From positions 233,540,733 through 233,604,732 of the forward strand of contig NC_081414.1 in assembly GCF_030272615.1 (NCBI RefSeq): 64,000 bases of DNA. The letters run 5' to 3'. Shown in pieces: positions 47,824 through 61,000 of the stretch. A model generated the notes under the pieces. That model was not told the DNA's origin, made no database searches, and saw nothing but the letters and a program-made list of their open reading frames with translations. This DNA is from Cryptomeria japonica (lineage: Eukaryota > Streptophyta > Pinopsida > Cupressales > Cupressaceae). A program made the position numbers and the translations under genes. Within the stretch, counting starts at the first letter, position 1. Every line of letters starts with the position of its first letter.

Positions 47824-48463
47824 TTAATTTGCCACTAATGCTTGAGACTTAGAAGCCTTAAGAATGCCCATGCTTATCAACTTAGTTTGTTCCATCATCA
47901 ATATTTCATTGAAAGCATCAAATGTAGGCATTGTGTAGCTTGAACCCATTGTCATCCTATGGGTTTGGAAACTAGAAACAAATGCTGCATATTCTTGTGG
48001 AAGCTTGCCTATCAAGATGAAGATCAATTGAGTATCCTTTTTTATCAATGCCACAATCTTTGAGTTGTGCCCTCAACTCATTTGCCTTAGTGACATAATC
48101 TTGTATAGTATCAAAGTTCTTGGGATCTAACATGGTGAGATCACTATCAATTTGATATCCCCTAATCTCATCAACTTGACCATACAAGTCTTGAAACTTT
48201 TGCTAAGCATCCTTGATTAGGGTACACTTCTTAATATGAAAAATGAGATCCTTTGATACATACTTTCTTAACGTACCAATTGCCATGATATTTTTAGTAA
48301 GCCAATCCAAGTGACCAATTGGATCAACCTTAGGATCAGTGGGAGCAACAATAGTTCCATCAATGTAATGAGTTAGTCCTTTTTCCATAAGTTTACTCCA
48401 TGCATCAATTTTCCAAATAGCATAAATATGAGGAGTTAAGAGAGGAAACTTAAAAGAACCCAT
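47824..48463 (-). pseudogene. Copia gag, broken
   Basis: Starts ATG at 48463 (MGSFKFPLLT...YAIWKIDAW). Capsid-type helices follow with GKLPQEYAAFVSSF near 47990. Lesions: TAG at 48203-48205, a frameshift near 48050 and TAA at 47824-47826. Gag forms the particle that packages element RNA. Confidence 0.8.
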
Positions 48464-49079
48464 AGCAGCGAAAAAGGAAGGAACACAAGAGCACAAAAGC
48501 ACAAGAGACACCCCCCCAAATCTACTCAATCAAAGTACCCCCCAAAATGATGATTTTGACACTTTATATGTAGTGCGTGTACAATAGGCCACTTGCAAAC
48601 AATGGCAAGGTGGAATTCAAATTTTGTTTTACAACTACCCCAATAGGCTGAGAACTTCAAAGCAAAAGATCAGAAAGATAGATCTATGCAATACAAATGC
48701 CAAATTGGCCAAATAAGATCATATGATGAAAGTAAAATTTACCAACAATTTCTAGAAACTGATAGCATATTCTAAGAGTAGACAAAAAATAATGCACTCT
48801 AAAAAAAATGGCACCTCAAAAGAAGTTCGTATGAGCCCGAACGGAGACTTGGAAGTTGCAGAAATGGGGATTGGATAGGTACAGTCACCAAAAACTCTGA
48901 ATTCTGAAAACTCTGTCCATCAAAATCAGAAAATAATTCCACCACATGAAAGTACACAAAATTCTAGCCCATTTCAAAAAAAATTGCACCAAAAAAAGAG
49001 AAAAACTGAGCAAGATATGGCCATTTGAAGTTGAACTGCAAAATCAAAAAGCTCAATGAGAGGGGCCTGCAAATTTTTT

Positions 49080-49300
49080 GAAAAAATGATGATGTCAGCG
49101 GACTGTGGGGTTAAGTTTGACGGCCGTATGACCGTCGCCCAAACTTCATGGCTGATTGGGCGCTGACATGGCATTGACTGTGCAAGTGATTTGGCAAGTG
49201 ATGTGGTAGCCAACTGGGCTGCTGATGTGGCAGGGTGATTTGGCAACCAACTAGACTGTTGACATGGCATTGACTATGCGCTGCTGACTGGGCAGAAGGT
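49080..49300 (-). repeat. Imperfect GATGTGGCA/GACATGGCATTGACT repeats in the element's leader
   Basis: Units such as TGACATGGCATTGACT(G/A)TG (near 49165 and 49262) and GATGTGGCAGGGTGATTTGGC alternate over 200 bp. They raise local GC within an A-rich leader. Confidence 0.5.
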
Positions 49301-49630
49301 ACGGATCCCAAAAAATAATTTCCAAAAAACTTTTTTTTTTTTCAAATTTTTTTTTCAAACTGGAAAATAGTTTTCAGAATTTTTTTTTTGAAAAAAAATC
49401 TGAAAATTCTGTACTGTACTGCCCAAATTGGGCAGAAAATTTCCTCCACACCCAAAAATCAATTTTTGCCAAAATCGGTCGAATTTATACTCGATTTTTA
49501 TGGAAATGGCCTCCCGAATGCAATGGTGAGGTCGAAAACGCTCTAAGATGCCTCCAAAAAATGCAGTCCCTCAGATCCAAAAATAGAAGCCTTCTACAAT
49601 GTCTCCAAAAACCAATCAATGAAGCCCCAA

Positions 49631-49644
49631 TGGCTCTGATACCA
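49631..49644 (-). other. Primer binding site of the minus-strand element
   Basis: TGGCTCTGATACCA on the plus strand is TGGTATCAGAGCCA on the minus strand, directly after the 5' LTR. Confidence 0.92.
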
Positions 49645-50095
49645 TGTGAGATTTTGCCAATATCAAAAGCTCAATGAAAAGTACAATAGAGAGACAAAAT
49701 ATAGGATAAGAATAAACTGTATTCTCATCAATAGATAAATGATCAATTGTTCCATTACATACAATGTAGATGAGCCTGCTTATATAGGCAAGGCTTATGG
49801 ATATGTGAGAACACAAACATGACATGTGGCTCAATAAGAAACAAGGGTAGGTAGGAAATAGGTGTGGGTAGGTAGGAGAAACAATATAATAGTCCACATG
49901 AGGTGGATCACCCACTGAATGTGGAGTGTAACAACAAGATCAACACCATAAAAGGTGGAAATTCTCCTACACACACAATCCCAATGTGGCACAAACACCC
50001 AAGTGTCTCATACCCAAACTACTATGAAATGCATTTCCTAAGTAAACTTAAGTAAGTGTAATAATATCCAAGATGAATAATTATTTACACCAACA
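49645..50095 (-). repeat. 5' LTR of the minus-strand element
   Basis: 451 bp, the same length as 45511-45961. TATATAGGCAAG on the plus strand (about 49781) marks the TATA region on the other strand. Confidence 0.93.
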
Positions 50096-51249
50096 AATTC
50101 AATTAAGAAAGAAGATAATTAACCCTAACCAGTTGAATCCAATCAAAATTTCAATCTCTTTCCCACTGGGATTGAGCCTAGATATATTGGATTCAACCCT
50201 CTTTCAATTTAATTTGGTTAACTGGGCTATTTAGTGGATTTACTTAGCAAAACCGTTATTCCTAATTTTCCATACATTACAAGAACAAATTTATTCAATC
50301 TTTCCAATTTCAAAACTTGGTATTAGAGTAGATTTAAGCATTGATTAGAGATCATCCTTGAACATTAATGGTTAGAGAAGCTTGCAACACTATTTGTAGA
50401 GATCATTGTAGACACAACATTGATCAGATCATTACAAAATAAAAATTAAAAAATTGGACAATTGCGGAGAATAACATCATCAAATGATTAAAGAAAACAT
50501 GCAAGCACATGTTTTGATAAAAAAGTCTATTGTCTATTTGGTGGTACATTGATAGAAAATGTTCTGAATATAACTACATCATATGAAGCATGAAATGTAA
50601 TCACTAAAATCTTTAAACACAAGAATGATGAAAGAAAACACATTCTCTAAACTTAAATATACAATCTAAGGATTGATGGATTGGTAACCAAGCATATATC
50701 AAAACTCAAGTGTATTTTAAATCATCTTATTAATGTAGGTGAGACTGCAGTTGATAATGATTCACATCTCCGTAGCTCTTAATAGTTGGTCAAAATCACT
50801 TGAGAATTTCAAAACCACTCTCACATCGAGGCAAAAAATTGGCAACCTGTTAAGAGAAACTATTATGGGGAAACAACATAAACAAATACTCTAGCTTTTG
50901 CTATGGGCATTTTGTTTTTCTTTCCATAACAAAAAATAGAGTTCCCCAAAATTCAACAAGGTCTATTGTTGCAACAGGAGGAAATTTTCAATAGAAATAA
51001 TGAAGTTGAATTAACAAATGGTTTTTCCTCTAAGTTCGAGGGAAATAAGCTTCAACAATAAAGACATTTTATTATGAATAATGGTGAACAAAGAAAAGGA
51101 TGGGTTTCTATTATTAGATTTTCTCAGTCACATTAAAGAGAAATTCTTTTTATGTTAGAAAGATATCAATAAATCTAGGCAAGTGTGATGATTGATGTAG
51201 ATATTATAGATAATGAAAGTCTTAAACTATTTACTATAGATGTCTATTT

Positions 51250-53978
51250 AATTATATTAAAAATAATTATGTTTGGATTATCAAGTCAAATTATATTGAC
51301 CACGACACTAGTAATATTGACAACTTGAGGAATGTAGTTAAACAATCAAGAGGCTTTATTACGTTGGGAGATGATTCACAATTGCATGTTGGAGGAGTTC
51401 TCAAGACTCCTCTACATGTTCCAATCCAAGGTAAAATAAGTATTGATAATGTTTTATTTGTTCTAAGATTAAAAAAAACCTCATCTCAATTAGTCAAATC
51501 ATTATTAAAATTATTACAATTATATTGGAAAAATGGATTTGTAAGGTGTTTAACAGTGAGGGAAATTAGTATGTGATGGATATAAGAAAGAAAGCCTATC
51601 TGATTTTATTACGAACTCCTTTTAAGCCTTAGTTTTAGATATTGTTCAAAGAATCAACTACACATTAAAGGTTTGGCCATATTAACCTTGAATCACTAAG
51701 GCAAATGTTCAATCAAAAAATATATATATAGTCTTCCATCCATCACTACAAAAAAAAGTGTTTTTCTCAAGCATTTTTTATGGGGAAACAACATAAAGAA
51801 AATTTTGATTCTAGAAAATCCTTGATAATCTTCAAAAAAATTGAGTTAGTTTGAATTTTATGATCCTTGTGGGCCTATGAAAACAACTTCTATATGAAAA
51901 TATCAATATTTAATAGCATTCATTGATGACTTCACCAAAATGTTTTGGTTTATTTCTTGAATAACAAGTTTGAAGCATTTGATGTTTACAAAGAGTTTGT
52001 ACATAAAATTGAGAATAAAAGTGATGACAAAATTAAAATTCTACTTATCAATTTTTAAAACAAAAAGGAACTATGAGGCAATTTCTATTTCTATGCGCTC
52101 TATAACAAAATGGGTAGCTAAAAGAATAAAAAATGACACTTCAATGAAAAAATAATTCCATGCTCAAGGCTTACAATATTGATGACAATTTATAGGGAGA
52201 AATAGTTCATAGGAGCTTATTTGATCTATTAAAGTTTCACTAATAGCTTAGAAGGAACATCTCTAAAAGAATCATAGTCAAGAACAAAATCAATAGTTAG
52301 ACATTGTAATTTTTTTGGGGCATTACCTATAGACACATTCCAAAATGAAAGAGAAGAAAATATGACGATAAAGAGTATAAAATGCATCCTTTTTGTTATG
52401 ACAACTCTAATAAAGAGTATCATTAGTATTATCTCGGGGCAAATAAAATTCACAGCACTAGAAATGTCAAGTTTGGAAAAGAGTGTCACCTTTCAAATAT
52501 TCACCATGTTCGTTTGTTAGAGATAAAGATGATACTGGTAGATCATCATATCCACCCATAAATGTTGAACTAGAATTAGAAAGTCCTATTGAATCCATAA
52601 AATAAAGTGAAGGAATTGATGATCTAAATTCAAGCTCAATGTCAACTCCATAATCTAATGTTACTCTAAGGAGATTAGAATGAGCTAGGAGAACACTTAT
52701 TAGGTTGCAAGACTGTGAGGTTGATTATGCATTAATGTCAAATGTTCTAAGTGCTCATGAACCAAAAACTTTTGATGAAGTAATAAAAGAATAAAATTGG
52801 AAAAATGATATGAATCAAGAGATAAATTCAATTCATCAAAACCAAACATGAGAGATGATTACATTACCTATAGGAAAGAAAGCCATTGATTGTGAATGGG
52901 TATTCAAAATCAATTTTAAATTTGATGGTTCAATCAAGACAATCATAAAGAAAAATTGATAGTCAAAGGCTATAAACAAATTGAAGGTGTTAATTATGAG
53001 GAAACCTTTGCTTTAGTTTTAAACTTGATCACAATTAGATTTTTGATAGAAGTTCATTCCCATCGTAGTTGGTAAATTCACCAAAAGGATGTAAAAAATA
53101 ATTCCTAAATGGACATTTAATAGAGGAAGTACATATCAAACAACCTCCAAGTTTTGTTGAAAAATAAAAGAAACACATGGTGTATCACTGAGAAAAGACA
53201 TTGTAGGAAGTCAAACAAGTCCCACAAGCTTGCTACTAAAAAAATGACAAGTTCTTTATTCAAAGCAGTTTTCAAAAATTCAATGTTGATCCAAGTACAT
53301 TAAGAAATGTAATCACAAAGTATTGTTCATTGTATTGTATGTTGATGATTTGCTCATTTCTAGGAATAATCAATCACTTAAACATGGTTTGAAAGAAGAC
53401 TGTGAAAAACAAATAAAGTGTACCAAAGGTATTTCCACACAATTCAAAATGAAAGATTGTAAAACATCATCAACACCAATGAAGATGGATACTAAGTTCA
53501 TTGAAGACTCAAATGATTCAAATTGGGAAAATTACATAGACTCTAGAAAATCTACATTTGGTTATTGCTTCAAGCTTGGATTTTATATTAGCTCATGGAG
53601 TTGTAAGAAGCAACCTATTTTTGCTTTCTCAACCGCTGAAGTAGAGTATGAGGTAGTTGTTGCAAGAAACTATGAACCAATATGGCTTAAATTAGTTCTT
53701 GAGAATCTTCGATACCTACAACTCTATCCTTCAATTATGTATTATCATAATCAAAGTGTGTTGAATATGTCTAAGAATCTGGTGTTGCATGCTATCATGA
53801 ATCATATTGAAGTAGATCATCCCTTTATTAATGAGTAGACTCTCAATAAAGAAATAGAACTAGTGAATACACCAACCAATGAACAACTTGTAGATGTCTT
53901 CACTAAGCCTTTGAGCATTGATAAATTTGTATACTTTCAAGAAGGCATTGGTGTTAAATGTTCTTCATTTGTACATTG
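51250..53978 (+). pseudogene. Copia polyprotein remnant (pre-integrase, integrase, RT, RNase H)
   Basis: Order of remnants: pre-integrase (ITLGDDSQLHVGG near 51360), FGHINLESLRQMF near 51680, integrase debris to 52150, RT start (AIDCEWVFKI near 52890), IVLYVDDLLI with the YVDD active site (53330), RNase H-like segment (STFGYCFKLG, FAFSTAEVEY) and VDVFTKPLS near 53890, the usual copia C-terminus. Several parts are deleted. The 53323-53838 frame is the longest intact piece. Confidence 0.82.
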
Positions 53979-54032
53979 ATAGGTAGTAAATCTATTTATT
54001 ATAGGTAGATCCCAATCATGTAATTGGGTTGT

Positions 54033-54231
54033 GTTGGGTGATAAAATAAAGTTGAAGGGTGATAGTTTAAAAATGTATAAACTAGATTTAATCATATACA
54101 AAAATAGTTGTCATGTATTGTCACATCTTTTTCAAGAGACACATCTATTTATGCATATTTATCTATTTAAAGATCATTGGATCCTTTTACTTGACAATAT
54201 AATAAATCTATTCAAATTCTCCACTTTCAAA
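54033..54231 (+). repeat. Short 3' LTR of the decayed copia element
   Basis: TGTTGGGTGATAAAATAAAG to TTCTCCACTTTCA, about 200 bp, after the pol C-terminus. Related ends recur at 23950, 44750, 54300-54415, 55270 and 58100. Confidence 0.55.
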
Positions 54232-54239
54232 GCCTAATT

Positions 54240-54420
54240 CATCTCATATGAGTATGAACTTACTCTACCTATTTAATCATATATAATTATAAACATAATT
54301 ATAATGTGGGGTCAGTCTCATGCAAGAAACACATCTCTCCATATATATTTATCTATTTAGAGATCTTTGAATCCATTTTTTTAACCCTTCAAAAATTCTA
54401 TTCGAACTCTCCAATTTCAG
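54240..54420 (+). repeat. Second LTR-family copy next to the 3' LTR
   Basis: CTCATGCAAGAAACACATCTCTCC, split by small changes, TTATCTATTTAGAGATCTTTGAAT and CTCTCCAATTTCAGGGCCC repeat the ending of the preceding LTR. It could be a tandem LTR remnant or part of the longer 55-58 kb repeat. Confidence 0.4.
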
Positions 54421-54429
54421 GGCCCCATA

Positions 54430-55130
54430 TGAACTTAGTTTACCTTGTTCGAATGCTTTTGTCTTCGCACAAGCCTGAGTAGAATTTCGTACATGTTGGG
54501 ATCCAATTAGATGCCTCCTCTGAATTGGGCATCGTCTGAACCACAGCAGAGCTTCCTTCAGCTTGCCTTATTTATACAGCTCATTCATGTTGTCATAGAT
54601 TCCAGTCAATGTCGTAGGGTAATAGAAAGTTCTCTATTCCATGCCATTCACTTGTTTCCATCCTGCAAGTACTGTAATGGTTTTTTGTGAAAGTTTTGCT
54701 GCATTGTTTTTTGAAAGAGGTTTTATTGTAATGATTTTGGGGGGAGATTTTGCAGTTTTTATTCTAAGGAACTCTTTGGGTCTCTTTGTTTTCCGCGGAA
54801 AATGTTTTGAGCTTATTCAAATAAGAAAATGTCAGTATTGAGAGTTTATTTGTTGTTTCAGGATTTAGCAGAGGTTGTGATAAGAGTTCCAATCCGATGG
54901 TTGACATCAATTTGGTAGATACAAACAAAAAGGACATTTGAATTGATAGCAGTTGATAATTAAAAATTCCAGCGTGGTACAATATTTTGAATCTTGTAAG
55001 TTAATAAGTATATATTGTATTAACTGTGCAACTCTCGACATTGACAGTGAGATTTCATGAGACAAAAACTGCAGAGTACAATATTGGGAAACATGCAGTC
55101 AGTTTTGTCTTAGCCCAAGAGGGCAATTAT
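54430..55130 (+). other. Promoter-like unique segment, no identified gene
   Basis: More balanced base composition, TTATTTATACAGC near 54569, open short frames and possible splice-like GTTTCAG at 54860. I see no protein family. It may be a remnant of a host gene 5' end. Confidence 0.2.
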
Positions 55131-55149
55131 TCTAGGGATAAAGGCATGT

Positions 55150-56960
55150 TGATAAAGAAAAATATGTGCTAGATGAGAACAACCCCAAACGATTGCTAGC
55201 ATTAAACCTAACGTCCTTCAAAACAATTCAAAAGAATCTGATCGAAGAATGTCAAATCTTAAGTTTCATTTATTTGAAAATAGAACAAATCTATTCAAAC
55301 TCTCCAATTTCAGGGCCCAATTCATCTTATGTTGATATGAACTTACTTTACCTTCAAGAGGGTTCCCCTACAGATTGGAGATTGGATGACTAGTATCAAG
55401 TGTATCTTCTTTTGGGGAGAGTACATATGACAGTGTTGTAAGTGGTGACACTAATAGTTTATAAAATTATGGTACTATTATGGTTAATCTTCTTTTTGGA
55501 AAATATTTTGAAAGCGTTTGAATGCATAATTAGTCATTAGATATAAAAAGAGTGAGAAAGAGTTAGAGGATAGGTTTTTTAGATCGACTCCACTATTGAT
55601 TTTGGTGTTACTCTTAGGTTCTTGATAGAAAATATATGGAACATTAAGGGTGATGAAGCATTCTATTGCTTTGTAGACTTAAAAAAAGTCTTTAATATGG
55701 TACTATGGGGCAAGCTATGGAATAGGAGAGAAAAACTAGGAGTTCCAAATGTGCTTAGAGTAGTTGTTCATAAAAGTTATGATCAAGTCAAGGATAAAAT
55801 TTGTTTCTATAAATTAAAAGGAAAGAAAGACAATAATTAATATTTTAATTTTTTCTCCATATAAATTATATTACTTTAGATGTCCAACAAAACTTAACAT
55901 ACATGTAAAAAAAATATTTAACATTGAAAAGAAGAATAAAAAATGTACCACAATTTTTGGAAATATTATTTAAAATTGTAAATTTAAATATTAAATTATA
56001 TTCTAAAAATGAAACTATTCTTTTAATTAAGGTTTAGTTAAAAATTTGAGTAAAATATATTTTAGAAATAGAGATACATTAAAGGAATATGAGTATTGAG
56101 TAAATTAAAAGATGGAATAAAACATGACAATATATTAGAGATGTTAAGATAGATACTTGATGTTGGTATCTTTTATTATTAGATAAAAACACAAACTTAT
56201 TAGATTTATAAATCAAACAACAATCTAGTGATTATAATTTAATTTATTCTTATTAAATATTATTCATATATAATGTTATGTTATGTGGGTTTCGGTTTCT
56301 TTTTGTTTTTTTGCTAGTTTTCTAGTTCTATTGCTAGCTTTCGGATTGCTCTACTAGGTTTTTGTTCTACTATAGTAGGGGGTTTTCTTGTTGGTTGTGC
56401 ATCTCTCATGCGCTCTTGTCATTATATTATGAGGCAACCATTCTTTTTAAAAAAGAATTGTTCTTGTGAGTTTAGCTATGTCTCCAATCGAAACAATTGT
56501 AAGTATATTTTGAAAGTGAAAATCATATTTTCTATACAAGAAAAAAGAGATGAACAAGACTCACAAATGTTGGATATTTTGATCCAAATGAGGTGAGTCC
56601 TAGTTTTAGAAAAAGAAGAATTTGACGACAACGTTGAATATAGAGAGATGTATGTTTAAACAAAAATGAATTTAATTGCATATATTATATTTTAATTTCT
56701 TAATTAAAAAAACAAAATAATATTATCTTAATTATTATACTTAATTTAAAAGCTCTACAATTTATGTTGTTTGTTATATTGACATAGAGATTGAAAAATA
56801 TGGAGAGAACCTATAAAAGATGAGAGCGACTCTAATAAGATTGAAATATAGGTTAAGTTTTATCTCTCATAATTTAATTTAAACATGTTTAGTAAATAAT
56901 ATGAAATTATTATAATATAAATTATTGTATAGATGATGACTTTATTTTAAAAAATGAGAA
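55150..56960 (+). mobile_element. RTE-like LINE copy A, internally deleted
   Basis: The region shares with copy B (58100-61690) the stretch AATATGTGCTAGATGAGAAC (55162 and 58228), an RT segment with CFVDLKKVFNMV (55650-55810), and a 3' part beginning CTATAAATTAAAAGGAAAG (55810; B at 60958). The pol middle is missing. An extra 150 bp at about 56285-56430 is absent from B. Confidence 0.6.
55619..55840 (+). pseudogene. RT palm fragment of LINE copy A
   Basis: FVDLKKVF corresponds to RT motif A (F-x-D-x-x-K-A-F) of LINEs. PNVLRVVVHKSYDQVKDKI follows as in copy B. The frame then runs directly into 3' sequence. Confidence 0.65.
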
Positions 56961-58020
56961 ATATAATGTTAATATTCTAGTAGATTTAAATGTAAGAGAC
57001 CAAGTTGATAATATGATAGACTACTTAAAAGCAGTGACACAAAATCAACATCTAATACATTTTCAAATAAAAGATTTTATTGACATCGTATCTAAAATAG
57101 AAAAGACTGTTATCAAAAGAATTATGAATTACATCATTAGATGTCTAGTTAAATCCTTTGAAAGATGATTTATGTTTCACACATACATGATAATAATTTT
57201 TCTATAGATGCATATCCTTCTTATAAAATACTCCGACTAAGCTAGGAACATCCTTAATGTGACTTAAAAGATGTGCTCAAAAATGAATTATATTAAATCA
57301 AAATTTATTGCATCATCAACAAGGTTTATATTTTTCAATAATAGAAAATTCTAACAACAAATGAGAGATCTTAGATTTGATTCATAACTTAAAATAAATA
57401 CTAGAAACACTCCATAATATACCAAATCATGACATACGTTAAAACCTGGAAGATTTGAAAATTATATTTATATAATATTTTTATATATGAAATCCCTCAC
57501 GTCAATAATATTAATATTTTTAGATTATAAATTTATGAGCATACATCATCTCCATGGCTGTTGCAGGGGCCTGCGCATTTCTATTCTTGGTGCATATAAG
57601 AACATTAATTTATTTAAATGCAACCAGACGTTTTGCATATTTGTATTGTACATTCACACTTTGGGTGTGACGAGGTATAAAACCTATTTTATACTCAATT
57701 TTTGTCTTGATCTACATTTATATTCGCTTCTAACATTTAGAGCCGACAAAATATGCATTTATATTCGCTTTAAACTTTAGGTCTGACAAAATATGGAGTT
57801 CTGATAGTTTTTTTCGTGGTGTTCGCTAAACAACAAATAAACTGTGCGGCGTAGTTTTCCATGCTACAATACTTTCGATCATTTTGCTTTCTAGCTGTTA
57901 AATAATTCAAAACAATAATTATTTGTAGTCCTATTTTAAATTTGAATACTGCAAAATATCACGTTGAAAGTGGTTTGTCCCTATTCTTATTTATCGAATG
58001 TTATTTGTGGTACAATAAGC
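56961..58020. other. AT-rich non-coding spacer
   Basis: No recognisable gene. A short direct repeat (TTTATATTCGCTT...GACAAAATATG) occurs at about 57717 and 57759. Confidence 0.4.
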
Positions 58021-58099
58021 ATAATATTTAATTAGTTCATCTAATTTGAGTATGAATTTATTTTATTTATTTAATTAAATAAAAATATAATTGTAATAT

Positions 58100-61000
58100 G
58101 CAGTGAATCTCATGCAAAGACACATCTCTCTATGCATATTTATCTATTCAAACTCTCCAATTTCAGGGCCAAATTCAAAGAGGGCAATTGTTCTAGTGAT
58201 AAAACCACTTCCAAGTAACCTGGTTAATAAAAAATATGTGCTAGATGAGAACAGTCGTAAAAAATCGCTAACGTTAAATCTAACGTTCTTCAAAACAATT
58301 CAGAAGAATCTAGTCAAAAAGTGTCAATTTTAGTGTCATACCACCTTGAAGAGGGCTTTTGGGGAGATTGGAGATTGTGTGACTGACTAATATGAAGTGC
58401 ATCTTAAATAATTTATTCTGAGAGGATTTTTCTTGGGAAGGTAGATGATTAGTGTTGTCATTTCTCTATACAAAAGTGGTGACACTAATAATTTATCAAC
58501 TTATCATACTATTATGGCTAATCTTTTTTCTGAAATTTTTCCGAAAGCATGGTTGAATACAAAATTAGCAGTTAAGTTTAAGAGGAGAGAGAAAGAATTG
58601 GAAGATAGGCTGGTTTTAGATCAACTTCACTACTGACCATGGTGTTATTCTTAGTTTCTTGATTAAAAAATTATGGAACATTGAGCGTGATAAAGCTTTT
58701 TGTTGCTTTGTAGACTTTAAATAAGCCTTTGATATGATACCACAAGGAAAGAATTGGAAGAATTAGGAGCTCAAAACGTGCTTAGAGCAACTATCTATAG
58801 ACTTTATGATCAGGACAGGCCTAAAATTAGAACTATTGGGGGAATGTCAGAGTGCTTTGTTAGTGATATGGATGTCAAACAAGGTTGCCCACTTTCTCCA
58901 ACATTAATTGGAAGAGTGGATAAAAATATTTAGTGGGAAAATAATTTGATTGGTTAAGAGTATAATAAAGTTACTCTTATATGCAAATGATGTCATTTTA
59001 TTATTAAAATAGCTCATATTTTGAGAAAACACTTAAGGGATCTTGAAACCTTTTGTTAATAGGTTGAGATGCAAGTGAACGCTAGAAAAAAGAAAATAAT
59101 TATCTTATCATTGCATAGAAAGAAGACAAAAATAACTTCTTATTTGAAAGAAACCCTTTAGAATTTGTGGATGGATACAAATATTTGGGCCTTGATTTCC
59201 ATAACAAACTCGGTTTTGAAACATGTAGAGTCTAAAAAAGAGTTTAAGGGGGGTGGAAAGTGCTATACTCCATACAAAATGGATGCAAAAATGTAGTTAT
59301 ATGATTGGAAAATCAAGAGAACACCTCTTGGCCTACTTAATGCTCTATTGATCCTCCACATGTGTGAAACTTATGGTAACAACATGTCAAGTCAAAAGTG
59401 GAGACATGTTAAAATAATATAGAAGCGTCTAATCATAAGTAGCCTTAATATTAAGAATATTATTCCATATGATATCTTATTATTTAATATAGATCCTTCC
59501 CCCTTGGAAGCATTGGTGATGTTCTAGCTATTAAGTTATCTACAAAAGATCTAAATTATGGAGAACCATCAATGGCCTAAGCTAATTATGGAGCAAGAGC
59601 TAAATATTACAAAACACACATGGATGAAATAAAATGAAAAATGGATGAAGAAGTGAGATGTTAACATGCATGAATTTTTTAAAAATCGAGGAAATAAAAA
59701 ATGTGAGAGTTTATTTTAGGAATTTCAAATGGACAACTCAAATAAGGTGAAAAAATTAATCCCATTGATGACCACAAGGAAAAAGCCTATATAGGAGTGA
59801 ATATTAAGTGGGAATAATTGTTGGTGGACTACCTCTCATAATCTTAGACCTAAAACTAGTATATGGGTGATGTACCTAAAGAAGAGGGGAAAAAACAACT
59901 TGTTGATTTTGCAACAAGAGAATAGTGTGGACAAAACTGGAACTTCACCATGGAGTTCTTAGCATATATTGACATTTATTTTTAGCTAAAAAGACATTGC
60001 AAGTGCATAATTTAAGTACATTGTTTGGGGAGGAAACATTGGACATAACTATGAACCTAATTGTAAAAGATTTGATCTCAAGAGGAGAAATTACAAAATT
60101 TACAAGGCTTCTATGTTGGAGGCTCATGTGATACTCTTATGTCCCATTGGATTCATTGGATTTGTGGATATTATTAAAATATCTCATACATTCATTCATT
60201 CATACCATCATAGAGGAACTATGAAGGAATATACAAAAGGTTATCTAAGTATGATATTGAAGCTCTTCAATATCTTTATGAAAAAATTGGGATAGGTGCC
60301 ACACAAAATTAAAGATGGATTAGTCAAGAATCTACCCTAAGGTGCTTCAAAAATCAAGAGGCAAGTGACTCCATTTGTCAAATGTTATATGAGGTTCAAT
60401 GGGTGCAATCCATGGCTTGGAAACTCTTGCCACAAGACATCATGATAATATAAGAAATAAATTGTTTAAAGTGGTTCATATTTTCATATTGTTTATTATC
60501 TATGGAAAATCCAATCATAGAGAGTTTGGTTTCTAGATATCATTATTATAAATTTTATTATTCATAGAAAGGTTAATTATAGGGAACTTTTGTTCATTAT
60601 CATTATTATGCAAAATAAATATTGTATGAGTGAAACAAATCTATATTTCTTGTCCAAATTTATTGGAAATTCAAAGAATGACTCCAAATTCTTGATGATA
60701 AATATTAAAAAACTTGAACATACAATATAAAGGCCAACTCTATTTATGTACCAAATATTATATGTATTCTCTTGCAAATACTTACAATATATATACTTGC
60801 ACAAAATAGACTTGTAAACATAGAAATGGACTAATATTTCATTTATTTGTATTCAAACCCTATAATCAATATGTCTCATTAGAAAATAAATAAAGAAGCT
60901 ATTTTGCATAATAAAAGAAGATGGAGAATACACAATAATGCAAATATTTGTTAGCGTCTATAAATTAAAAGAAAAGAAAGACAATAAAAAATAAATTTTT

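Larger units (their letters stand above)
45511..50095 (-). mobile_element. Complete-bordered copia-type element with gag and protease only (TR-GAG-like)
   Basis: Two 451-bp LTRs (45511-45961 and 49645-50095) with about eight mismatches, AATTC target duplications at 45506-45510 and 50096-50100, primer site at 49644-49631 and a purine tract next to the 3' LTR. Reading on the minus strand: a leader of 1.2 kb, gag, CCHC knuckle, protease with pre-integrase segment, then an acidic ORF. No integrase, RT or RNase H. Its LTRs and leaders match the element at 861-3315. It must have moved using enzymes from another element. Confidence 0.92.
44870..50281. mobile_element. LTR-like insertion of about 0.82 kb, itself interrupted
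   Basis: Parts 44870-45510 and 50101-50281 are rejoined when the element at 45511-50095 and one AATTC are removed. TGTCCTAAATTATAG (44875) is a possible LTR start and CCATACATTACA the end. No coding capacity, so a solo LTR is likely. The AGAAC duplication would place the left border at 44870, five bases before the TG, so the border is not settled. Confidence 0.5.
44700..54235 (+). mobile_element. Decayed copia element, 5' LTR split by nested insertions
   Basis: The left LTR piece (about 44700-44869) continues at 50282 (AGAACAAATTTATTCAATC...), then a mutated primer site TTGGTATTAGAG at 50313. Pol remnants run from 51300 to 53970, and a short 3' LTR (about 54033-54231) follows. AGAAC occurs on both sides of the insertion (44865-44869 and 50282-50286). 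Stops and frameshifts are abundant. It is the oldest layer here. Confidence 0.65.
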
